Under the pieces are notes generated by a model that worked only from the letters and a program-made list of their open reading frames with translations, was not told where the DNA came from and searched no databases. A program made the position numbers and the translations under genes. Below are positions 58,027-64,000 of a DNA stretch of 64,000 bases, piece after piece. Source of the DNA: DATDAH01 sp963823495 (lineage in GTDB: Bacteria > Actinomycetota > Acidimicrobiia > Acidimicrobiales > DATDAH01); assembly GCA_963823495.1 (NCBI GenBank), contig CAWGLV010000001.1, positions 3,100,001-3,164,000 of the forward strand, given 5' to 3'. Every line of letters begins with the position of its first letter. The stretch's first letter is position 1.

Positions 58027-59535
58027 TCAGGCCGCCACGAGAGGCTGGGCCCGCAGGGCGAGAGCCACCCGGACGTGGTCCGACGTGACCGGACCTCCAT
58101 GACCTTGCAGGTCGGCCAGCGTCCGCGACATCCGCCGGACCCGGTCCAGGCCGCGGGCCGACAGCCGTCCGCCGACCAGCGCCGCCTCCAGCACCGACTC
58201 GGTCTCCGGGGTCACCGGGCAGAGCTCGTCGAGTCGACGCCGCGGAATCCACGCGTTGCAGGTCAGGCCACGGGCCGCGGCACGGGCCCTGGCCTCGCGG
58301 ACCCGGGCGGCGACCACGGCGGTCGACTCGCCCGGCTCGCCCCGGAGCAACTCGTCGGGCGACGGTCGCTGGACGTCGACCCGCAGGTCGAACCGGTCGA
58401 CCAACGGACCGGACAGGCGTCGGCGGTAGCGGGCCCGCTCGCCGTCGGAACAGGTGCAGCCCGTCGGCCCCGCCTCGCCACACGGGCACGGGTTCATCGC
58501 CCCGACGAGAAGGAAGCGGGCGGGAAAGGTGGCCGAGGCCTGGGCGCGGGTGATGCGGATCACGCCCTCCTCGAGGGGCTGTCGCAGGGCGTCGAGCACG
58601 GCAGGGGCGAACTCACCCACCTCGTCCAGGAACAGGACCCCGTGGGAGGCCCGGGAGACCTCTCCGGGCCGGAGCAACCCGCTGCCCCCGCCGGTGAGGG
58701 CGACCGGTGACGCGGTGTGGTGGGGCGCCCGGAACGGCGGCGCGGTGGAGAGCGCACCGAGGTCGAGGGGCTCGCCCACCGCCGATCGGATGCGGGCGAC
58801 AGCGAGCGCCTCCTCGACCCCCAGCGGCGGCAGCAGGCCCGGCAACCGGCTGGCCAGCATCGTCTTGCCCGCGCCGGGCGGTCCGACCATGAGCAGGTGG
58901 TGGCCGCCGGCCGCGGCGACCTCGAGGGCGGAGCGGGCCGCCGCCTGGCCCCGGACCTCGCTGAGGTCCCGGACGGGCGGGGCGACCCCGGCCGTGACCG
59001 GCGGAGCGGGCTCGGGCGGCTCGGGCCAGGGCTCATCGCCCCGCAGGGCCTCGACCACCTCGACCAGGCGGCGGGCACAGCGCACTCGGTGGCCGCCGTA
59101 GACCGTGGCCTCGGTGTAGGCCGCGGCGGGCACCACGACGGTGTCCGCCGGAGAGGCATCGACGAGGCTCACCATCCCGCGCACCGGACGTAGCGAACCG
59201 TCGAGGCCCAGCTCGCCGAAGAAGGAGAGCTCGTCGATGCCGGCACCCGGCACCTGCTCGGACGCCACCAGCACGCCGACCGCCATCGCCAGGTCGAGGC
59301 CGGAGCCCGCCTTGCGCAGGCCGGAGGGCGCCAGGTTCACGGTGATCTTCCGCACGGGGAAGTCGAACCCGCTGTTGGTGACCGCGGCGCGCACGCGGTC
59401 CCGGGCCTCGCGACACGCGGTGTCGGGCAGGCCGACGATGGTGAACCCCGGCAACCCGTTGGTGATGTGCACCTCGACACGGACGGCGTGGCCGTCGATG
59501 CCGAGCAGGCAGGCCGAGGTGATGGATGCGAGCAC
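58027..59535 (-). CDS. comM: ComM/YifB family magnesium-chelatase-like AAA+ ATPase
   Basis: Branch-migration helicase of natural transformation in Haemophilus/Vibrio. 502 residues: N-terminal Lon-like domain (LPGFTIVGLPDTACREARDR), Walker A GPPGAGKTMLASRLPG, Walker B GVLFLDEVGEF, Cys-rich MNPCPCGEAGPTGCTC and C-terminal helical domain. GTG start with GGAGG-like sequence. In the order yraN-comM-dprA, here with a cytochrome c and two small genes inserted before it. Confidence 0.93.
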   Translation of the reverse strand: MLASITSACLLGIDGHAVRVEVHITNGLPGFTIVGLPDTACREARDRVRAAVTNSGFDFPVRKITVNLAPSGLRKAGSGLDLAMAVGVLVASEQVPGAGIDELSFFGELGLDGSLRPVRGMVSLVDASPADTVVVPAAAYTEATVYGGHRVRCARRLVEVVEALRGDEPWPEPPEPAPPVTAGVAPPVRDLSEVRGQAAARSALEVAAAGGHHLLMVGPPGAGKTMLASRLPGLLPPLGVEEALAVARIRSAVGEPLDLGALSTAPPFRAPHHTASPVALTGGGSGLLRPGEVSRASHGVLFLDEVGEFAPAVLDALRQPLEEGVIRITRAQASATFPARFLLVGAMNPCPCGEAGPTGCTCSDGERARYRRRLSGPLVDRFDLRVDVQRPSPDELLRGEPGESTAVVAARVREARARAAARGLTCNAWIPRRRLDELCPVTPETESVLEAALVGGRLSARGLDRVRRMSRTLADLQGHGGPVTSDHVRVALALRAQPLVAA

Positions 59536-59673
59536 GGTGGAACCCTCCGCAGGAGCGGGACTGGAGGGGGACCGTGACGCCGGCCTACCGAGCGATGGGC
59601 TCCACCCTACGGAGGGGGCCTGACGGGAACGGGCGTCAGCGACGCTCCGCGGCGGCTCGACCCCACCCGAGGG

Positions 59674-60012
59674 TCACCGCCCGAGCTCCTCGCGCTCGTA
59701 CACCGCGACGGCCTCGATCTCCTCGGCACTCAGGTTGCCGTCCCAGGCGGGCATGCCGTTGCGGCCCTCACGGATCACCGTCAGCTGGTCCTCGATGTCG
59801 GGGTAGTGCTCGACCACCGCACCATCACCCAGTTGCGGGCCGACGCCCCCTTCACCGTTGGGACCGTGACAGCGGGCGCAGTTGTCCTCGTAGATGCTCT
59901 GGCCGAGGCTCGCCTCGCCCCCGCCCGACGAACCGGAACCGCCGCAGGCGGCGAGGGTCAGGGCCGCGAACGCGACCAGGGCGGCGGAGAAGCAGCGAGG
60001 ACGTCGGCTCAC
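59674..60012 (-). CDS. c-type cytochrome lipoprotein
   Basis: 112 residues. Signal peptide with lipobox (AALTLAACGGSG), a Gly/Ser linker, then a single heme site NCARCHGPNGEGG and the distal Met in GRNGMPAW. Small membrane-anchored electron carrier of the class I cytochrome c fold. GTG start with a -10-like TACTCT (60020-60025) seven bases upstream. Not normally part of the yraN-comM-dprA cluster. Confidence 0.88.
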   Translation of the reverse strand: MSRRPRCFSAALVAFAALTLAACGGSGSSGGGEASLGQSIYEDNCARCHGPNGEGGVGPQLGDGAVVEHYPDIEDQLTVIREGRNGMPAWDGNLSAEEIEAVAVYEREELGR

Positions 60013-60062
60013 CGCGCGGAGAGTAGCGGCGGGATCGCGTCGTCCACGGCCATACTCGACCC

Positions 60063-60173
60063 ATGGGCCTCAACCCTTTTCGTCCTCACGGCGTCTCCCC
60101 GGCCGACGTCGCGATGGTCGTGGGCGCCCTGGTGGTGGTGGGTCTGCTCCTGGCCTGGGCCGTGTTCGGCTGA
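60063..60173 (+). CDS. small single-helix membrane protein
   Basis: 36 residues, MGLNPFRPHGVSPADVAMVV then one transmembrane helix ending LLLAWAVFG. Read directly from the sequence. The MGxNPFRP...SPADxxMV pattern followed by one helix is widespread among actinobacterial small proteins of unknown function. A CATACT box lies six bases before the ATG. Its TGA overlaps a CTG that is in frame with the next gene. Confidence 0.7.
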   Translation: MGLNPFRPHGVSPADVAMVVGALVVVGLLLAWAVFG

Positions 60174-60178
60174 CCGCG

Positions 60179-60388
60179 GTGGATCTCTTCGCCGAGGACT
60201 GCGACACCCGCTTCATCCAGCCCTACGAGGCCACCAAGGCCTACCTCTGCCCGGGCTGCAACCAGGACATCCCACCCCGGACCTTCCACCTCGTCGCCGT
60301 CCCCCGGACGGCCCCGGACCTCCGCCGCCACTGGCACAAGGCGTGCTGGGAACACCGGGCCCGACGCCGCCCCGGCCGAACCCGCTGA
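60179..60388 (+). CDS. small zinc-binding-like protein
   Basis: 69 residues from GTG 60179: VDLFAEDCDTRFIQPYEATK, AYLCPGCNQDIPPRTFHLVA, VPRTAPDLRRHWHKACWEHR. CxxC plus HxHxxC suggests one zinc site. Known only as a conserved actinobacterial hypothetical protein. An in-frame CTG at 60170 overlaps the stop of the preceding small gene (CTGA) and could be the true start, adding three residues. Confidence 0.7.
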   Translation: MDLFAEDCDTRFIQPYEATKAYLCPGCNQDIPPRTFHLVAVPRTAPDLRRHWHKACWEHRARRRPGRTR

Positions 60389-60438
60389 TCAGCCGGAGCG
60401 TCCTCGTCGCGGTCGGTGCGCCAGGCCCGCGGGTGCGC

Positions 60439-60783
60439 CTAGAAGGCGTTCTCGATGATGTCGATCTCGCCGGCCAGGACCGCGGCCACGTCGAAGCGGA
60501 TCTGGCGCGGCCGGAACGACGACGACGCCAGCCACTGACGGGCCAGGGTCCGGAGCTTGGCCTGCTTCTTCGCGGTGACGGCTTCGGCCGGCGTGCCGAA
60601 CGCGACCGACGACCGGGTCTTCACCTCGCAGACGACCAGCGTTCGCCCGTCGCGGAGCACGAGGTCGAGCTCGCCGTCACGGCAGCGCCAGTTGCGATCG
60701 AGGACCGTGTAGCCCCGCTCCTCGTAGTGGTGGGCGACCCGCGCCTCACCCTCGGCCCCCAGCTGTTGCCGCCGGGAGACCAT
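60439..60783 (-). CDS. yraN: UPF0102 protein YraN
   Basis: 114 residues with a restriction-endonuclease-like core: LGAEGEARVAHHYEERGYTV, RNWRCRDGELDLVLRDGRTL, VVCEVKTRSSVAFGTP. The ExK motif in CEVKTR is kept. Function unknown; conserved between rplS and comM. ATG start. Confidence 0.93.
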   Translation of the reverse strand: MVSRRQQLGAEGEARVAHHYEERGYTVLDRNWRCRDGELDLVLRDGRTLVVCEVKTRSSVAFGTPAEAVTAKKQAKLRTLARQWLASSSFRPRQIRFDVAAVLAGEIDIIENAF

Positions 60784-60791
60784 GGCTGCGC

Positions 60792-61139
60792 CTAGTTCTC
60801 GCGCTTCTCCCGGATGCGGGCCCGCTTACCGACCCGGTCCCGCAGGTAGTAGAGCTTGGCCCGACGGACATCGCCCTTCCGGACGACCTCGATCTTCTGG
60901 ATGATCGGGGAGTGGACGGGGAAGGTGCGCTCGACGCCGACGCCGAAGGAGAGCTTGCGGACCTTGAAGGTCTCCCGCACCCCGCTGCCCTGGCGGCCGA
61001 TGACCGCCCCCTCGAAGACCTGGACCCGCTCGCGGTTGCCCTCGACCACGCGGACGTGGACCTTCAGGGTGTCACCGGGGGCGAAGTCGGGGACGTCGTC
61101 CCGCAGGTTGGCCTGGTCGATGAGATCGGTTGGCTGCAT
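60792..61139 (-). CDS. rplS: 50S ribosomal protein bL19
   Basis: 115 residues: VPDFAPGDTLKVHVRVVEGN, RERVQVFEGAVIGRQGSGV, ETFKVRKLSFGVGVERTFPV, IEVVRKGDVRRAKLYYLRDR. At the 30S-50S interface. ATG start; nine bases before yraN, 90 bases after trmD. Confidence 0.97.
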   Translation of the reverse strand: MQPTDLIDQANLRDDVPDFAPGDTLKVHVRVVEGNRERVQVFEGAVIGRQGSGVRETFKVRKLSFGVGVERTFPVHSPIIQKIEVVRKGDVRRAKLYYLRDRVGKRARIREKREN

Positions 61140-61229
61140 CGTGCACGTGCTCCTGTGCGCCCGGGAATCGTCGGGAAGGCGTTCGGGGACCCGGGGGAAG
61201 TGGTCGAACGGTCAGGAGAGCGTATCGAC

Positions 61230-61955
61230 TCAGCCCCCGAGGCCGAACTCCTCGAGCAGGGCATGTTCCTCGGGGCTCAGGCCGCCCCGGGCCTCGATCA
61301 GGTCGGGACGGCGCTCGACCGTGCGGGCCAGGGCCTGGGCCCGTCGCCAGCGGGTGATGCGGGCGTGGTCTCCCGAGCGCAGGACCTCGGGCACCTCCCA
61401 GCCCCGGAAGTCCGCCGGTCGGGTGTACTGCGGGTACTCGAGCAGGCCGCGGGAGAACGACTCGTCCTGGACCGATGCGTCGTTGCCGAGCACGCCCGGG
61501 ACCAGGCGGCCGACGGCCTCGATCACCACCATGGCGGCCACCTCACCACCGGCCAGGACGTAGTCGCCGATCGACAACTCGCCGTCGACCAGATGGTCGT
61601 GCACCCGCTCGTCGATGCCCTCATAGCGGCCACAGAGCAGCGAGAACCCGTCGAGGGCGGCCAGTTCGGTGGCGTAGGCCTGGTCGAGGCGGCGGCCGCC
61701 GGGGCCCAGCAGGAGCAGCGGCCGGGGCGGGCCGACGGCCTCGACCGAGTCGAAGACCGGCCCCGGGGTGAAGACCATCCCGGCGCCTCCGCCGAAGGGG
61801 CTGTCGTCGACCGAACGGTGCCCGTCGGTGGTGGCGTCGCGCAGGTCGTGGACCCGCAGGTCGAGACGTCCCTCCCCCACCGCCCGGCCCACGAGGCTCT
61901 CTCCCGTGAAGGCGGCGACCATCGCCGGGAAGATGGTGAAGACGTCGATGCGCAC
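61230..61955 (-). CDS. trmD: tRNA (guanine37-N1)-methyltransferase TrmD
   Basis: Methylates G37 of tRNA-Pro, -Leu and -Arg, which suppresses +1 frameshifting at CCN proline codons. 241 residues with the SPOUT trefoil knot: DVFTIFPAMVAAFTGESLVG, SPFGGGAGMVFTPGPVFDSV, CGRYEGIDERV, SIGDYVLAGGEVAAMVVIEA. Seems intact. Relevant to the three CCC-linked frame changes in this window. GTG start. Confidence 0.96.
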   Translation of the reverse strand: MRIDVFTIFPAMVAAFTGESLVGRAVGEGRLDLRVHDLRDATTDGHRSVDDSPFGGGAGMVFTPGPVFDSVEAVGPPRPLLLLGPGGRRLDQAYATELAALDGFSLLCGRYEGIDERVHDHLVDGELSIGDYVLAGGEVAAMVVIEAVGRLVPGVLGNDASVQDESFSRGLLEYPQYTRPADFRGWEVPEVLRSGDHARITRWRRAQALARTVERRPDLIEARGGLSPEEHALLEEFGLGG

Positions 61956-61961
61956 CGCGAC

Positions 61962-62447
61962 TCAGTCGAGCAGACCGGCGGGGACCTCGACCTCGATGCG
62001 GCCCTCGGCCTGCCCCACGACGAAGGTCAACGGCACCAGCCCACCGTCGTCGAGCACGAGCAGGTCGCTGGCCGGGTTGAGCTCCACACTGGTGACGGTG
62101 CCGTGCGCGGTGCCGTGCTGGTCGACCACGACCGCACCGATCAGCTCGTGGACCCACAGTGCGTCGGGGTCGTCGAGGGGCTCGGCGGACAGGATCGCGC
62201 CGTGGAGGGCTTCGGCCTCCTCCCGGGTGTCGACGCCGGCGAAGCGGACGATGTGACGGTTCTGGTGCGGCCGTGAGGCGGTGATGGTCAGCGGACCCTG
62301 GTCGGTCTGCAGCACCGCGCCCTTGGCCACGCGTTCGGGCCGGTTCGTGCTGAGCGCCACCACGACCTCACCACGGAGGCCGTGGGGCTTGGCCACCCGC
62401 CCGACCTCGAGCAGGCGGCGGGTGGGGTGTCCGGGCCGGTCGGTCAC
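61962..62447 (-). CDS. rimM: ribosome maturation factor RimM
   Basis: Helps 30S 3'-domain assembly, binding S19. 161 residues: EVGRVAKPHGLRGEVVVAL, HIVRFAGVDTREEAEALHGA, and a C-terminal PRC-barrel ALWVHELIGAVVVDQHG. GTG start; six bases before trmD. Confidence 0.95.
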   Translation of the reverse strand: MTDRPGHPTRRLLEVGRVAKPHGLRGEVVVALSTNRPERVAKGAVLQTDQGPLTITASRPHQNRHIVRFAGVDTREEAEALHGAILSAEPLDDPDALWVHELIGAVVVDQHGTAHGTVTSVELNPASDLLVLDDGGLVPLTFVVGQAEGRIEVEVPAGLLD

Positions 62448-62477
62448 GGCGTTGGGCCCGGCCCCGGCAGACCGGAG

Positions 62478-62819
62478 CTAGTCGACGAACTCGACGTCGA
62501 CCTCGACGCCGTCACGGGCGGCGGCGGCCCGGACCACGGTGCGGATGGAGTTGGCCACCCGGCCCCGCTTGCCGATGACCCGGCCCATGTCGTCGTCGCC
62601 GACCTGGACCTCGAGGCTGATGGTTCCCCGGCGGGTCTCGGTGGCGTCGACCTCGACGGCGTCGGGCTCGTCGACCACGGACTTGGTGATGTACTCCAGC
62701 ACCGCTGTGGCGGTGGCCCCCTCGATCAGGTTGGGGTCCTTGCGGTTGTAGTCGTCACCATCGCCGCCGTTGGCGTCGTCATCGTCGTCGTAGGTGTCAT
62801 CGTCGTCGTAGTCGCTCAT
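62478..62819 (-). CDS. khpA: KH-domain RNA-binding protein KhpA with acidic N-terminus
   Basis: 113 residues. The C-terminal 75 form the KH domain of the KhpA (YlqC) family (VLEYITKSVVDEPDAVEV, then MGRVIGKRGRVANSIRTVVR with the GxxG loop). The first 30 residues are almost all Asp/Asn/Gly/Tyr, an unusual extension. The ATG overlaps the rpsP stop as ATGA. Confidence 0.92.
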   Translation of the reverse strand: MSDYDDDDTYDDDDDANGGDGDDYNRKDPNLIEGATATAVLEYITKSVVDEPDAVEVDATETRRGTISLEVQVGDDDMGRVIGKRGRVANSIRTVVRAAAARDGVEVDVEFVD

Positions 62820-63148
62820 GACGCAGCCTCCGCGGGCTCGGTCGCGGTCTCGGTCTCGGTCTCGGTGGCCGGGGCGGGGGTCGCCGGCGCGTTGCCCTTG
62901 AACTCGTCCCAGGCGCCCACGATCTGCAGCAGCTTCTGCACGCGCTCGGTGGGCTGGGCGCCGTGGCGCAGCCAGTGCACGGCCCGCTCGTTGTCGATGC
63001 TGATCACCGACGGCTCGGCCCGGGGGTCGTAGGTGCCGACGATCTCGATGAAACGACCGTTCCGGGGAGAGCGGCTGTCGGCCGCCACGATCCGGTAGGT
63101 CGGCTGCTTCTTCTTGCCCATCCGCATGAGGCGGAGCTTCACGGCCAC
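62816..63148 (-). CDS. rpsP: 30S ribosomal protein bS16
   Basis: 110 residues: VKLRLMRMGKKKQPTYRIVA, DSRSPRNGRFIEIVGTYDPR, AVHWLRHGAQPTERVQKLL. A Thr/Glu/Ala-rich tail (PAPATETETETATEPAEAAS) extends the usual 80-90 residues. GTG start; coupled to khpA. Confidence 0.96.
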   Translation of the reverse strand: MAVKLRLMRMGKKKQPTYRIVAADSRSPRNGRFIEIVGTYDPRAEPSVISIDNERAVHWLRHGAQPTERVQKLLQIVGAWDEFKGNAPATPAPATETETETATEPAEAAS

Positions 63149-63232
63149 GTTGCTGGTTCCTTGCTGGTCGAACGAGTGCGCTTCGCGAGGCGGGACAGGG
63201 TCCCGGCGAGCGACGGGGAAGGGTACCCGGCC

Positions 63233-64000
63233 TCAGTTGAGGCCCGGCAGTTCCAGTGGGATCTTCGGGATCGGGGCGGCGCCCTTCTGGGTCGTGCGCC
63301 CGCCCTTCTTCTGCTTGCCCTTGCGCCCCTTGGCCCCCGGCGGGCCACCCGCGCCCATCTTGCGCATCATCTGCTGCATCTGGCGGAACTGCTTGATGAG
63401 CTGGTTGACCTGGTTCGGCGAGGTGCCACTGCCGTCGGCGATCCGGCGTCGTCGGGAGCCGTCGATGATCTTGGGGTCGATCCGCTCGGCCAGGGTCATC
63501 GACCGGATGATGGCCTCGATCGGGGCGAGGTCGTCGTCGCCGATCTCGGCGTCCTTGACCTCCTTCGGCATGCCGGGGAGCATCCCCATGACGCCGCTGA
63601 GGGGGCCCATCTTCTTGATCTGCTGGAGCTGCTCGAGGAAGTCGTCGAAGGTGAACCGCCCCTCCAGGAGGCGGGCGGCGGCCTCCTCGGCCTGCTCGGT
63701 CTCGAAGGCCTCCTCGGCCTTCTCGATGAGCGTGAGCATGTCGCCCATGCCCAGGATCCGGCCGGCCAGACGATCGGGGTGGAAGAGGTCGAGGTCCTCG
63801 ATCTTCTCGCCGGTGGTGGCGAAGGCGATGGGGCAGCCGACCACCTCCTTCACGCTCAGGGCGGCGCCGCCTCGGGCATCACCGTCCAGCTTGGTGAGGA
63901 TGACGCCGTCGAGCTCGAGGGTCTCGTGGAAGGACTGCGCGGTCTGAACCGCGTCCTGGCCGGTCATGGCGTCCACGACCAGGAACGTGTAGTCGGGCTT
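63233..64000 (-). CDS. ffh: signal recognition particle protein Ffh (5' part cut by window edge)
   Basis: The visible 255 residues are the C-terminal half: end of the GTPase domain (FLVVDAMTGQDAVQTAQSFH, LTKLDGDARGGAALSV, IAFATTGEKIEDLDLFHPDR) and the Met-rich M domain (RFTFDDFLEQLQQIKKMGPL, GMLPGMPKEVKDA, QMQQMMRKMGAGG) that binds SRP RNA and signal peptides. The tail is Lys-rich. It heads the rpsP-khpA-rimM-trmD-rplS unit. Confidence 0.97.
   Translation of the reverse strand, partial: KPDYTFLVVDAMTGQDAVQTAQSFHETLELDGVILTKLDGDARGGAALSVKEVVGCPIAFATTGEKIEDLDLFHPDRLAGRILGMGDMLTLIEKAEEAFETEQAEEAAARLLEGRFTFDDFLEQLQQIKKMGPLSGVMGMLPGMPKEVKDAEIGDDDLAPIEAIIRSMTLAERIDPKIIDGSRRRRIADGSGTSPNQVNQLIKQFRQMQQMMRKMGAGGPPGAKGRKGKQKKGGRTTQKGAAPIPKIPLELPGLN

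Overview
This window is a dense, very GC-rich bacterial chromosome segment, most likely from an actinomycete of the class Acidimicrobiia. I infer this from the gene order (rpsP-khpA-rimM-trmD-rplS-yraN-comM-dprA-xerC-sigma-rpsB-tsf-pyrH-frr-cdsA-dxr-rseP-ispG-proS, then rimP-nusA-ylxR-infB-ylxP-rbfA-truB-ribF, then rpsO-pnp-M16 peptidase-dapB), a BsaP-type small protein beside bioB, an actinobacterial LexA box (GAAC-N4-GTTC) at recA, and frequent TANNNT -10 boxes 6-10 nt before start codons (leaderless transcription). Almost all housekeeping genes lie on the minus strand. I see no rRNA, tRNA, CRISPR array, insertion sequence or prophage.

Layout. 1-16.8 kb (minus strand except msrB and two membrane-protein genes): miaA (cut by the left edge), miaB, recA with its SOS promoter, msrB, thpR, cinA, pgsA, rimO, ftsK, bsaP, bioB, rnj, dapA and a winged-helix regulator. 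16.8-26.5 kb is the most accessory part: a diiron ferritin-like enzyme with two TetR regulators, SURF1, a TauD/TfdA dioxygenase, a secreted protein of unknown function, a VTT/DedA-type membrane protein, an SDR and a sulfatase. 26.5-36.5 kb: dapB, an M16 protease, pnp, rpsO, a metallo-beta-lactamase, an alpha/beta hydrolase, ribF, truB, rbfA. 36.5-52.7 kb: translation, isoprenoid (dxr, ispG) and envelope (rseP, cdsA) genes. 52.7-64 kb: a degenerate LytM protein, a FliA/WhiG sigma factor, xerC, an HpaB-like enzyme, dprA, comM, a cytochrome c, two small proteins, yraN, rplS, trmD, rimM, khpA, rpsP and ffh (cut by the right edge).

Unusual signals. (1) Perfect or near-perfect hairpins of at least three repeat families sit just after stop codons. 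Loop-proximal and end sequences are conserved while the mid-stem covaries. (2) Coupled genes overlap as NTGA with all four bases at N. At three CTGA junctions the downstream gene has no ATG, GTG or TTG that preserves its full N-terminus, so CTG is the likely start. (3) Three genes (a zinc-ribbon membrane protein, ftsK, pnp) change frame by +1, each exactly at a CCC proline codon. This is either a homopolymer indel in the sequence or +1 frameshifting of the kind TrmD normally suppresses. (4) Short tandem duplications are very common: at gene ends (two 3' ends including the stop codon, one 5' end) and inside RpsB, NusA, CdsA and PNPase, where they build disordered acidic or RG-rich tails.
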